From the NCBI GenBank assembly GCA_902595755.1, contig CACJRF010000010.1, positions 1 through 58,614 on the forward strand: DNA of 58,614 bases, in the 5' to 3' direction. The position numbers were made by a program, and so were the translations under genes. Position 1 is the stretch's first letter; every line of letters starts with the position of its first letter. Positions 1-7,838 of this stretch are shown piece by piece. This DNA is from an uncultured Alphaproteobacteria bacterium (GTDB lineage: Bacteria; Pseudomonadota; Alphaproteobacteria; Methylaequorales; Methylaequoraceae). Under the pieces are notes generated by a model that saw only the letters and a program-made list of their open reading frames with translations, was not told where the DNA came from and did no database searches.

Positions 1-253
1 AAATAATTCTGTACCGTACTATCTGAAGTGCAAAAAATATATATACATAAAGTAAATTAATATTTGTAACGGTAAAAGATTTAACTAAGAAAAATAAAAC
101 AAAAATAAAGTGAAAAGCTACGATAAATTTGTAATGCGATTTATAATATTCTGTTCCACCTTCATTAATTAGTCTTTTCGTATTTTTATTACTTAAAATA
201 AGTTCAAATATTCTACTTACGATTACATAGGCCATTAAAAAAGTATCAATCAT
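1..253 (-). CDS. Isoprenylcysteine carboxyl methyltransferase-family protein (3' part cut by window edge)
   Basis: Reading leftward from an ATG at 253-251, 84 codons stay open to the window edge. The protein begins MIDTFLMAYVIVSRIFEL and continues with NEGGTEYYKSHYKF and a hydrophobic stretch, matching the N-terminus of ICMT-like membrane methyltransferases (conserved SR..E, G..E and HY positions). Its start overlaps the stop of the polyketide synthase gene (ATGATTGA), so the two are translationally coupled. In Bacillus a protein of this family O-methylates the alkylpyrones made by the neighbouring type III polyketide synthase, and the same role is inferred here. The C-terminal catalytic part lies outside the window. 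Confidence 0.72.
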   Translation of the reverse strand, partial: MIDTFLMAYVIVSRIFELILSNKNTKRLINEGGTEYYKSHYKFIVAFHFIFVLFFLVKSFTVTNINLLYVYIFFALQIVRYRII

Positions 254-1262
254 TTGAATTAATCTTCACTCCACATAAACCTGCGGTAAATCCAGGTCCC
301 AGTGCGCACATCAAAAGATTTCCACCATATTTTTTTTTTATCATTTCTATTAATACAAGTAAAACTGAAACAGAGGAAACATTACCATAATCTGATAATA
401 TATTCTTTGATATATCAATTGTTTTATTATTGTTTAAAATTTTTTTATATGCCTCAATAATTCTCATGCCACCAGAATGAAGAACATATCCTTTAATATT
501 TTTTAATGAAAATTTATCTAGAACACCTGGAAGTTCTTTAGTAATAAACTCTGGTATTACTTTATCAAAAATTACAGATAATCCGTCATCCTCTACACCC
601 CACCCCATTAAAGATAAAGAATTTTTCCATGTATATTCCATTGAGTTTAACAATTTACAATCTCCTTCATCTCCAACTATATAAGACACACAACCATCCC
701 CAAATAATGCAGTACTAACAATATTTTCTTTGCTGAAAATTTGAGGTCTAAAGGTAAGACTACAAAGCTCAACATTACAAACAAGAATAGGTTTTCGGAT
801 ACTTCTAAAAATCTCAATAGCTCTATTCATTCCCAGAACTCCTCCAGCACAGCCATAACCAAAAATTGGTAATCTTCTAATTTCATTATTAAATTTAAAC
901 AAATTAAAAATTTCAGCATCAATTGTTGGTGTTGAGATACCTGTACTATTAACAAAGATTATACCTCCTATTTGTTCAGGTTTAACATTTGCTTTTTCAA
1001 AGGTTTGTTTTATAGAACTTTTTAATAATGATATTGTGTTTTTCTTAAAAAGATAATTTCTTTCAGACCAGTTGTGTTCTTGTAAGTACCAATCAAGTGG
1101 TTGGCTAAGATATCTTACTTTTACACCAGAGTTATTGTAAACCTTTTCCATTCTCTTGAAGTTACTCTTGGATGAGAATAATTTTTTACCCAAGCCTTTT
1201 ACTTCATCTTGAAAAACTTTATTTTTTGGAAAAATTGAATTTAAACCACAAATATAAACCAT
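246..1262 (-). CDS. Type III polyketide synthase (chalcone/stilbene synthase family)
   Basis: A 338-residue ketosynthase-fold homodimeric enzyme that would extend a fatty acyl-CoA starter with malonyl-CoA to make alkylpyrones or alkylresorcinols. The complete catalytic triad is visible: Cys138 in FGYGCAGGVLGM, His262 in YVLHSGGMR and Asn294 in DYGNVSSVSV; the dimer/active-site segment ALFGDGCVSYIVGD is also present. Length is slightly below the usual 350-390 residues. It overlaps the downstream methyltransferase-like gene by 8 bases, forming a two-gene operon. FabH-like ketosynthases were considered, but the Cys-His-Asn spacing and the GFGYGCAGG-type nucleophile context fit type III enzymes better. 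Product identity cannot be told from sequence. Confidence 0.88.
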   Translation of the reverse strand: MVYICGLNSIFPKNKVFQDEVKGLGKKLFSSKSNFKRMEKVYNNSGVKVRYLSQPLDWYLQEHNWSERNYLFKKNTISLLKSSIKQTFEKANVKPEQIGGIIFVNSTGISTPTIDAEIFNLFKFNNEIRRLPIFGYGCAGGVLGMNRAIEIFRSIRKPILVCNVELCSLTFRPQIFSKENIVSTALFGDGCVSYIVGDEGDCKLLNSMEYTWKNSLSLMGWGVEDDGLSVIFDKVIPEFITKELPGVLDKFSLKNIKGYVLHSGGMRIIEAYKKILNNNKTIDISKNILSDYGNVSSVSVLLVLIEMIKKKYGGNLLMCALGPGFTAGLCGVKINSND

Positions 1263-1418
1263 TAATACTATTTAATGTTTAACGGTTGTAAAAAAAGGGA
1301 ATTTATAAAAATGTTTAAACTAATAATTAGTATATTGTAAATTAATTTGAATGAAATGTATGGGTAAATAAATATAAATCCTACGTTATATGTTATTATT
1401 TAATTAGTTGAACAAAGC

Positions 1419-2852
1419 TTATCTTTTCATACTTGCATGTTGCTGTACAATTTTTTCTGAAATTTCTTTAGCTTCAGGTTTTTTTCTGACTGACCAAATC
1501 ATATCTTTAGCAAATTTAGTTCTTGCTTTATTATCAATTATTGGTTTGTAATAATTTTTGTAGAGATTGAAGTTATATTCTTTTTCTTCTAAAAAATTTA
1601 TTTTCCAGGGTTCATGAATAAGATAATCAGGAAGGTTTTTTAATTCTGGAACCCACTTTTTAATAAATATTCCCTTAGGGTCTTGATCATATGACTGTTT
1701 GATTACACTATACATACGAATTGTATTTATACCAGTAGTTCCGGATTGCATCTGTATCTGGGGATAATGGATACCTGGTTCATAATCTGTAAATTTACTA
1801 GCTAGAAATTTGGAAGTAATCTTCCAATCTAACCAAAGTTGATATGATGCAAATGATACAACCATTGCACGCATTCTAAAATTTAACCACCCCTTAACAT
1901 TCAAAAATCTCAAACAAGCATCTAAAAAAGGAAACCCAGTTGTCCCCTCTTTCCATCTGTTAAAATAGTCACAATTAAAACTATTTTCTCTCAATCCATT
2001 ATAAAGAGGATGTAAGTTTTCGTATTCAATTCTAGGTTCATCGTAAAGTTTTTGTATAAAATGACAGTGCCAAGCTAATCTTTTCTTGAAAGAGTTAATA
2101 GAATTCTTTTCTATATTTTTATGTTCAGAAATTTTTTCAATATTTTTGACTATATATTTTATAGAAATAGTACCAAAGCAAAGATGAGGGCTAAGCCTTG
2201 AACATGAATCCTCTGCTGTTAATGGACTAGACATTTTTTTAGAGTAATTTTTATGCCTTTCAGTGAGAAAGGTTTTCAAATATTTATGCGCATTACTTTC
2301 TCCACCTCTTTGACAATTAACCCTACTTAAACTCAAATCTAAATTACCTGGATCATCTTCTAAAAAATTTTCTGCTTCATTTTTTGGGCTTAAAGGATTG
2401 CTAACAAAATTTAGCCAGTTATTTGACCATCTCCCTCGCACTCTGTTATCAAGTTGAATTCCAAATTGATTTTTCTCTATCCAGTTTATGCTTTTTTCAA
2501 CTAGTAATGAACCAACTTTTCTATCAAGACTATTAAAATATTTCCCCTTAAATATTTTATGTGAGTAAACCTTATTTATTTTATATTTATCTGTTAGATG
2601 GTTTAATATTTCTATTGTGTTTCCTCTATAAAAATTAAGTTTAGTATTAAACTTTTTTAGTAGGTTAGTGTTGAGGTCAGTCAACGAGTCATTTAAAAAA
2701 CTTAAATGAAAAATGCTTGTAGTTTTTAATTTTAAATATTCTTCATCCAATATATAAACCGGTAAACAAGCTTGATGTTGAGAAGCTTCAAAAAATGCGT
2801 CGTTATCATTGATTCTGAGGTCGTATCTAAACCACATTAATGAATTTGTCAT
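1419..2852 (-). CDS. Deoxyribodipyrimidine photolyase / cryptochrome family protein
   Basis: A 477-residue flavoprotein. The N-terminal alpha/beta antenna domain opens with [16 protein letters not shown]. The C-terminal FAD-binding domain carries [30 protein letters not shown] and [17 protein letters not shown], followed by [14 protein letters not shown]. These are the hallmarks of light-driven repair of UV pyrimidine dimers. The FAD-proximal region ([10 protein letters not shown]) differs from the W..STGTDA pattern of classical class I enzymes, so it may belong to a separate photolyase/cryptochrome subfamily. It sits 14 bases downstream of a 57-codon gene and is probably co-transcribed with it. 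Dimer-repair function is likely, and CPD versus 6-4 specificity is not decidable here. Confidence 0.87.
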   Translation of the reverse strand: MTNSLMWFRYDLRINDNDAFFEASQHQACLPVYILDEEYLKLKTTSIFHLSFLNDSLTDLNTNLLKKFNTKLNFYRGNTIEILNHLTDKYKINKVYSHKIFKGKYFNSLDRKVGSLLVEKSINWIEKNQFGIQLDNRVRGRWSNNWLNFVSNPLSPKNEAENFLEDDPGNLDLSLSRVNCQRGGESNAHKYLKTFLTERHKNYSKKMSSPLTAEDSCSRLSPHLCFGTISIKYIVKNIEKISEHKNIEKNSINSFKKRLAWHCHFIQKLYDEPRIEYENLHPLYNGLRENSFNCDYFNRWKEGTTGFPFLDACLRFLNVKGWLNFRMRAMVVSFASYQLWLDWKITSKFLASKFTDYEPGIHYPQIQMQSGTTGINTIRMYSVIKQSYDQDPKGIFIKKWVPELKNLPDYLIHEPWKINFLEEKEYNFNLYKNYYKPIIDNKARTKFAKDMIWSVRKKPEAKEISEKIVQQHASMKR

Positions 2853-2866
2853 AGTTTTATTATTTT

Positions 2867-3040
2867 TTAGTTATCATATTTCAAAAGTTCATTTAGCAGT
2901 CTTTTTTTATATCTTCTTTGTCTTCTTACAGCTTTAGATGGGTTTGCTCTCCAAATCTCTCTTTTGTCTCTTACAATATTCTCAAGATCATCTGCTATTT
3001 CAATTAGAACTGCATCTCTTTCGTATGTTCTCTTTGTCAT
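2867..3040 (-). CDS. Small basic hypothetical protein (57 aa) upstream of photolyase
   Basis: An ATG-to-TAA frame of 57 codons starting at 3040. The product begins [19 protein letters not shown] and ends in a very basic tail, [18 protein letters not shown]. No family is recognised. It has no signal peptide or membrane segment; the composition (helical acidic N-half, Arg/Lys-rich C-half) suggests a nucleic-acid-binding or ribosome-associated peptide, but this is inference. The 14-base gap to the photolyase start and shared strand suggest one transcript. The coding frame is AT-rich yet encodes a structured, charge-patterned peptide, which supports it being real. Confidence 0.55.
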   Translation of the reverse strand: MTKRTYERDAVLIEIADDLENIVRDKREIWRANPSKAVRRQRRYKKRLLNELLKYDN

Positions 3041-3193
3041 TTATAATAAATAGTAATATTTTTAAAAAAAACTATCTGTATCAAAGAAAATCGTGTAGGT
3101 AGATCAGATAAGGGTATTTATTTAACTATTTAAATTCGGAGGAGATTAGGAATCAATTTATTTTTACCGGAGACCTGAGAAATCCTCTATAAT

Positions 3194-3925
3194 TTACCAG
3201 GGTAATGTATCATTTTCATGAAAAAGCTGACCACTTGGACCATCATCACCTAAGGTGGCTAAATTAAAGGATGTTTTGTAACTATCCTCAACTTCAACAG
3301 GAGCATTGGGACCACCTAACTCTGTTTTAACCCAACCTGGATGACCAGAATTAACTTTTATATTTGTATCTTTTAGTTCATTAGCTAGATGAACTGTAAA
3401 AGCATTTAGCGCAGTTTTAGAAGCATTATATGCTAATTCTTTCGCAGGAGTAATTGGAGAATCTTTCGCTGAATGAAGGGTCAAGGAACTTAAAATTGTT
3501 GAAACATTTACAATTCTTCCTGCGCTTGATTTTTTAATCAATGGAAGAAGTTTTTGTGTTAGAGATATTACGGAAAAAAAATTAGTTTGAAATGTATCTT
3601 TTAAATCTTTTTCTGGAATAGTAGAACTATTTGCAACGAATAAATTTCCAGTTAAGAGAACACCAGCATTATTAATTAGGATATCTAACTTTTTATATTT
3701 ACCTAGAATATAATCATAAACTTTTTGAGGAGCGTCTTCATCAAATGCATCATATTGAACTAAATCAGCATCGATACCTAAATTCGAAAGTTTTTGTACT
3801 GCTTCCTCTCCTTTACTTAAGTCTCTAGAACCTAAAATTACTTTGATTCCTGATTGGGCTAACTTTTTTGCTGTTTCAAATCCAATCCCTCTGTTAGCTC
3901 CTGTGATGAATGCTAATTTTTCCAT
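3194..3925 (-). CDS. Short-chain dehydrogenase/reductase, carbonyl-reductase-like
   Basis: A 243-residue classical SDR with an NAD(P)-binding Rossmann fold. Visible motifs are TGANRGIG (residues 8-15), NNAG (85-88), the serine region VNVSTILSS, and catalytic Tyr166/Lys170 in AYNASK, followed by GHPGWVKTELGG, which is typical of carbonyl reductase-like members that reduce aldehydes or ketones. A strong ribosome-binding site (AAAGGAG) precedes the ATG. It lies 34 bases downstream of the alpha/beta hydrolase gene in the same direction, so both are probably one operon under the divergent MarR-type regulator. The substrate is unknown. Confidence 0.88.
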   Translation of the reverse strand: MEKLAFITGANRGIGFETAKKLAQSGIKVILGSRDLSKGEEAVQKLSNLGIDADLVQYDAFDEDAPQKVYDYILGKYKKLDILINNAGVLLTGNLFVANSSTIPEKDLKDTFQTNFFSVISLTQKLLPLIKKSSAGRIVNVSTILSSLTLHSAKDSPITPAKELAYNASKTALNAFTVHLANELKDTNIKVNSGHPGWVKTELGGPNAPVEVEDSYKTSFNLATLGDDGPSGQLFHENDTLPW

Positions 3926-3959
3926 TATCGTTTTCTCCTTTACAAAATTACTTTAATTT

Positions 3960-4787
3960 TTAAGTTTTAATTAGTTTTGACACCTCAACAGTATTTTCCA
4001 AAAAAGAAAAATGAGATGAATTGTCTATAGTCTCAAATTTATCTAATTTAAGCAAGTTTCGTGTTTGTAATTTTTCAGATTCTTTAGCCCAATCATTAGC
4101 ACCATAAAAAAGCCTGACCGATACACTTACTTTCTTATATAATTCCTGTATACCGGAATTTTTATTAAATTGTGAAAGCACATTTCTAAAGTGATAAACA
4201 TATCCTTTTTTTCTTAATGATGTACATAGCAGGTTTAAATAAGAATTAGGTAATTTAGTCTTATCAAAAAAACCTCCATTCATAATATTTTTTAATATAA
4301 ACTTATTTTCTAAACTACAGAAAAGAGCACCAACTACTGGAATACTTACGTGAAACAAGATAAATTTTGCGAAAAAGTTTCCTCTTTGAATCCCCTCGCC
4401 AAAGTAAGAATCATAATCATATGTGTTAAACATTAAAATTTTCTTAACAATTTTAGGTAGTTCAACTGATACACTAGCAGCAAGGGTTCCACCAATTGAC
4501 TCACCAGCAATAGTCAAATTTTTTAATTTTAGTTTTTTTATGAAATTGACTATAGATTTAGTAAAAAAATTAAGATCATAGTTCGTATTAATATTTATCG
4601 GAGAGTCACCAAAGCCTGGTAAGTCAATTGAATAAACTGTAAATTTGTCTTCTAATAATTTTCCAAGTTTATCTGAGTATTCTAGTCTATTTCTAAAAGT
4701 ATGAAGTAATAAAATGGGTGCTCCCTTCCCTGTTTTTTTAAATCTTATATAAGTGCCTTCATCCAAATAAAATTTATCAATTTTCAT
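3960..4787 (-). CDS. Alpha/beta hydrolase
   Basis: The chosen start is the ATG at 4787, preceded by AGGAG at a good distance, giving 275 residues; an upstream in-frame ATG at 4823 would read through the likely operator and has no such site. The protein has LLLHTFRN (oxyanion region), SIDLPGFGDSP, the nucleophile elbow AGESIGGT with Ser, an acidic residue near FYGANDWAKES, and a late His in DNSSHFSFLEN: a complete Ser-Asp-His hydrolase set. Esterase, lactonase or C-C hydrolase activity is possible. It heads an operon with the SDR gene, divergent from a MarR-family gene. Confidence 0.83.
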   Translation of the reverse strand: MKIDKFYLDEGTYIRFKKTGKGAPILLLHTFRNRLEYSDKLGKLLEDKFTVYSIDLPGFGDSPININTNYDLNFFTKSIVNFIKKLKLKNLTIAGESIGGTLAASVSVELPKIVKKILMFNTYDYDSYFGEGIQRGNFFAKFILFHVSIPVVGALFCSLENKFILKNIMNGGFFDKTKLPNSYLNLLCTSLRKKGYVYHFRNVLSQFNKNSGIQELYKKVSVSVRLFYGANDWAKESEKLQTRNLLKLDKFETIDNSSHFSFLENTVEVSKLIKT

Positions 4788-4801
4788 TCTTGCTCCTAAA
4801 A

Positions 4802-4821
4802 GTATATACACGAGTATATAC
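4802..4821. promoter_or_regulatory. Tandem palindromic repeat, probable MarR-type operator
   Basis: Two copies of the perfect 8-base palindrome GTATATAC, at 4802-4809 and 4814-4821, are centred 12 bases apart, about one helical turn. They lie between the divergent hydrolase (start 4787) and MarR-type gene (start 4874), and overlap TATACT boxes that could serve as -10 elements for the hydrolase operon. Position and symmetry suit a dimeric winged-helix repressor site. Direct evidence is the repeat only; the binding protein is inferred. Confidence 0.55.
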
Positions 4822-4873
4822 ACTTTTATGTTTACTCTTTTTAAAATATTTGTAAAGTACTATTATAGTTAAT

Positions 4874-5284
4874 ATGAAAAAACTTATTCGAGTTAAAGAG
4901 TTAGAACAATGTTCTTGTTTTAATATTAGAAAAATAGCAAGAGAATTAACTAACAGTTATAATAATTCATTAAAATCATATGGTATAAATTCAACACAGA
5001 TACCTATTTTGGCACTATTAAATATTTTCAATCAGTTAGAAACATCTAAGATGGCAGAGTTATTAAATTTAGAACCATCAACTTTAAGAAGAAACTTATC
5101 TATTTTAGTAAAAAAAAAATTAATTAAGGTTGTCAGAAGAGATATTAATGGGAATCTACTAAAATTAACTACCAATGGTTATAATAAGCTTAAAGAAACA
5201 CTACCAATTTGGAAAAAATCTAATCAATTAGGTAAAAGTCTAGTCAAAGACTATCTTCCCATTCTAAAAGAAATTTCAAAATAA
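4874..5284 (+). CDS. MarR-family winged helix transcriptional regulator
   Basis: A 136-residue protein. The N-terminal dimerisation helix contains CSCFNIRKIARELTNSYNN. The DNA-binding winged helix follows: TSKMAELLNLEPSTLRRNL as helix-turn-helix, then KKKLIKVVRRDINGN as the wing. The two near-N-terminal cysteines (CSC) could be redox sensitive, as in OhrR-like relatives, which is speculative. A TATTAT box at 4861-4866 lies 7 bases before the ATG and no Shine-Dalgarno is visible, so the transcript may be leaderless. It likely controls the divergent hydrolase-SDR operon. Its stop codon is one base from the first tRNA-His fragment, the same arrangement seen for the island genes. Confidence 0.82.
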   Translation: MKKLIRVKELEQCSCFNIRKIARELTNSYNNSLKSYGINSTQIPILALLNIFNQLETSKMAELLNLEPSTLRRNLSILVKKKLIKVVRRDINGNLLKLTTNGYNKLKETLPIWKKSNQLGKSLVKDYLPILKEISK

Positions 5285-5285
5285 T

Positions 5286-5332
5286 TGGGGTGGCTGAGGG
5301 GATTTGAACCCAGGACATCCGGTACCATAAAG
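5286..5332 (-). repeat. tRNA-His 3'-half fragment 1 (displaced attachment site)
   Basis: These 47 bases align without gaps to 14663-14709 of the intact tRNA-His with 4 mismatches. The match covers the encoded CCA, acceptor 3' strand, T arm, variable region and anticodon arm up to the anticodon loop, and then stops. There is no 5' half, so it cannot be a tRNA. It is the leftmost and therefore, under serial integration at the tRNA, the oldest displaced copy found. Confidence 0.85.
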
Positions 5333-5342
5333 AAGATAATTC

Positions 5343-5369
5343 TTGATTTAGAAAATTTTTAATTATAAT
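5343..5369 (+). promoter_or_regulatory. Promoter-like element shared with the flank of fragment 5
   Basis: TTGATT (5343-5348) and TATAAT (5364-5369) are separated by 15 bases and point toward the ATP-grasp operon. The segment TCTTGATTTAGAAAATT (5341-5357) matches 15 of 17 bases at 13544-13560, which lies at the same distance beyond another tRNA-His fragment. Conservation at two unit boundaries suggests a shared element end or promoter. The short spacer makes promoter strength uncertain. Confidence 0.4.
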
Positions 5370-5395
5370 CTTTAATAAACGTTCAACCATTAGGG

Positions 5396-5450
5396 TCGGA
5401 AGTAGGTTTGGAACCGAAGGAACGCGTCCGTCTGTCTCTTTCCACTCCGA
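5396..5450 (+). ncRNA. Candidate structured leader RNA upstream of the ATP-grasp operon
   Basis: This stretch is markedly GC-richer than its surroundings. Bases 5396-5406 can pair with 5442-5450 to form a 9-bp helix interrupted by two single bulged A residues (5401 and 5404). The enclosed 35 bases contain further G/C-rich segments (GGAACCGAAGG, ACGCGTCC). It ends 16 bases before the ATG at 5467, a typical place for a cis-regulatory RNA. It could instead be a decayed structural-RNA fragment: TTTGGAACC vaguely resembles a T arm. No known family is recognised. Confidence 0.35.
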
Positions 5451-5466
5451 TGATATGTGAGATAAA

Positions 5467-6873
5467 ATGTACAATGAAGTTTATAAAAACTTAAAAGTAA
5501 GAAAATTTTATAATCAAATATATGATTGGGCAAAGTCTTTACCCGAAAATGTGATTGTAAAAAAAAAAAATGAAGCTGAAAATCTTTTTAAAAAGATAGG
5601 TATTACATTTTCTGTTTATAATAATTTTGATTCTACTGAACGCTTAATTCCATTTGACATGTTTCCAAGAATAATTTCCTCAACAGAATGGAAAAAGATT
5701 AAAAGAGGTGTTATCCAAAGAGCTTTAGCAGTTAATGCCTTTCTAAATGATATTTATAATTCTGGTGAAATAATAAAAGCAAAGTTAATACCAGAAAATT
5801 TAATTTATAAAAACCCTGCATATGAAATAAAAATGATAGGCTTTAAAGTTCCCAAAAGAATTTACAGTCCAATTATTGGATCTGACATTGTAAGAATAAA
5901 CGAAAAAAATTTTAAAGTTCTCGAGGATAACTGTCGAACACCATCTGGAGTTTCATATATGATTGAAAATAGAGAAATAATGATGAGGATGTTTCCTGAA
6001 TTATTTGAAAAATTAAAAATTGAAACGGTAGAAAACTATCCAAATTATTTATTAGACACTCTAAAAAGTCTAGCCCCAAAAAAATGTAATAAAGAACCAA
6101 AAGTTGTAATACTTACGCCTGGCTCATTAAATAGCGCATATTATGAGCATAGTTTTCTCGCAGACCTTATGGGAGTTGAATTAGTTCAAGGAAATGACCT
6201 TTTCGTTGATGAATCAATAACATATATGAAAACGACCAGGGGGCCAGAAAAAGTTGATATAATTTATAGAAGAATTGATGATAAATTTATTGATCCAATT
6301 ACTTTCGATAGTTCATCACTTATTGGAATCCCAGGATTATTTGATTCGTATAAGTCTGGTAATGTAAATATTTGTTCAGCTCCAGGTTCAGGTATAGCTG
6401 ACGATAAGGCTATTTATTCCTACATACCAGAAATAATTAAATTTTACCTAGGAGAAGAACCAATACTAGAAAATGTAAAAACTTGGCGATGCTGTGAAGA
6501 AGATGCAAAAAAATATGTTCTCAATAATTTAAATAAATTAGTAGTTAAAGAGGTTCACGGCTCTGGTGGTTATGGTTTATTAATTGGAAGTAAATCGTCA
6601 AAAAAAGAAATTGAAATTTTTCGAAAGAAAATCCTTGCAAATCCTTCAAACTATATAGCCCAACCCATACTTGAATTATCCTCAGTACCAATCTTTGATA
6701 AAAAAAAATTATCTCCAAGACACGTAGATCTTAGACCATTTTGTTTAGTTGGGGCAGATAAAACAAAATTAGTTGATGGTGGACTAACAAGGGTTGCTTT
6801 AAACCAGGGTTCATTAGTAGTTAATTCTTCGCAAGGTGGGGGAGTTAAGGATACATGGATACTTAATGAATAG
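5467..6873 (+). CDS. Circularly permuted type 2 ATP-grasp protein (DUF404/DUF407)
   Basis: A 468-residue protein of the usual family length. Recognisable elements are the conserved acidic segment VLEDNCRTPSGVSYMIENR (residues 151-169), VDIIYRRIDD (263-272) and the glycine-rich nucleotide loop KEVHGSGGYGLLIGSK (361-376). ATP-grasp enzymes of this type are predicted ATP-dependent amide-bond ligases. Across bacteria it is found with an alpha-E protein and a transglutaminase-like protease, exactly the two genes that follow here, and the trio is proposed to make and process a small peptide-like product that has not been characterised. It is the first gene of a four-gene operon inside the tRNA-His island. 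Confidence 0.9.
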   Translation: MYNEVYKNLKVRKFYNQIYDWAKSLPENVIVKKKNEAENLFKKIGITFSVYNNFDSTERLIPFDMFPRIISSTEWKKIKRGVIQRALAVNAFLNDIYNSGEIIKAKLIPENLIYKNPAYEIKMIGFKVPKRIYSPIIGSDIVRINEKNFKVLEDNCRTPSGVSYMIENREIMMRMFPELFEKLKIETVENYPNYLLDTLKSLAPKKCNKEPKVVILTPGSLNSAYYEHSFLADLMGVELVQGNDLFVDESITYMKTTRGPEKVDIIYRRIDDKFIDPITFDSSSLIGIPGLFDSYKSGNVNICSAPGSGIADDKAIYSYIPEIIKFYLGEEPILENVKTWRCCEEDAKKYVLNNLNKLVVKEVHGSGGYGLLIGSKSSKKEIEIFRKKILANPSNYIAQPILELSSVPIFDKKKLSPRHVDLRPFCLVGADKTKLVDGGLTRVALNQGSLVVNSSQGGGVKDTWILNE

Positions 6874-6878
6874 TTAAT

Positions 6879-7838
6879 ATGCTAAGTAGAACTGCAGAAA
6901 ATTTATTTTGGTCAGCAAGATACATAGAGCGAGCCGATTCATTAGCTAGACTTTTAGAGGTTGGGTACAGAATTTCTTTGATTCCTAATACTGAAAGAGG
7001 TTACACAAATGAATGGGAATCAATTCTAGAAACCTCAGGAATTAAAAATGAATATTTAAAAAAATATAAAACTATTTCTAAGGAGAAAATTATTTTTTTT
7101 ATTCTCTTTGATCTAGAAAACTCTTCTTCAGTTAAAAATTGCATAAAAGTAGCAAGAGAAAATATAAGAATGGTCAGAACTGCTGTTACTTTAGAGGTTT
7201 GGAATGCAGTTAACTCTTCTTATCATGAGCTAGATAAAAATTTGAAAGATACAAGAAATATCTTAAAAGAATTGCCTGAAATTATTGAATGGATAAAAAA
7301 ACAGGTGAATTTAATTAGAGGCACAATACTTAACACCCAGCTGATCAATGATGGTTATGATTTTTTAATATTAGGAACTTATTTTGAAAGAGCAGATTTT
7401 ACTGCGAGAATTATCAATGTAAAATATTTCATTTTACTTCCAAGTATAAACTATGTCGGCGGTGATATTGACAATTTTCAATGGAGTTTGATGTTAAGAT
7501 CAATTTCATCATTCAGGGCATTCAAGTGGGCGTATGGTGGACAAGAAATCACTTATACTAAAATTATAGATTTTTTAATTCTTAATATGACATGCCCAAG
7601 ATCTTTAATTTTTTCAATAGAAAAAATTAATCATCATTTAGGAAGGCTATCTAAATTTTATAAACAAACCTCTACTTCACAAAAAAAAATAGGACTAATG
7701 TATAAAAATATAAAAAATCTAAGTGCTACTAAAATTACAGATATTGGATTACACGAGTTTTTAAAATCCTTTATTGAAGAAATAAATTTTGTTTATAAAA
7801 AGTTTGAACAAAAATACTTTTTTGGTTCAGAAACATGA
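6879..7838 (+). CDS. Alpha-E domain protein (DUF403)
   Basis: A 319-residue all-helical protein beginning MLSRTAENLFWSARYIERAD, the family signature, with the repeated-type motifs FLILGTYFERADFTARII and RSISSFRAFKWAYGG further on. Start is 5 bases after the ATP-grasp stop, and its end overlaps the transglutaminase start by four bases (ATGA), indicating tight coupling. The biochemical role of alpha-E proteins is unknown; they accompany circularly permuted ATP-grasp enzymes and are presumed partners in the same pathway. Confidence 0.88.
   Translation: MLSRTAENLFWSARYIERADSLARLLEVGYRISLIPNTERGYTNEWESILETSGIKNEYLKKYKTISKEKIIFFILFDLENSSSVKNCIKVARENIRMVRTAVTLEVWNAVNSSYHELDKNLKDTRNILKELPEIIEWIKKQVNLIRGTILNTQLINDGYDFLILGTYFERADFTARIINVKYFILLPSINYVGGDIDNFQWSLMLRSISSFRAFKWAYGGQEITYTKIIDFLILNMTCPRSLIFSIEKINHHLGRLSKFYKQTSTSQKKIGLMYKNIKNLSATKITDIGLHEFLKSFIEEINFVYKKFEQKYFFGSET

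Noticed and set aside
3150-3193. Possible sixth tRNA-His fragment left of the SDR gene
   Set aside because: Only loosely similar G/A-rich words; no CCA-acceptor block or anticodon-loop boundary. Not enough to extend the array to the left.
5391-5432. A further degraded tRNA copy right of fragment 1
   Set aside because: TTTGGAACC resembles a T arm but acceptor and anticodon parts do not align; described as a candidate structured leader.
5244-5474. A 76-codon minus-strand frame crossing tRNA fragment 1 and the structured element
   Set aside because: It reads antisense through the end of the MarR-type gene, the tRNA fragment and the leader, and has no recognisable sequence; a chance open frame.
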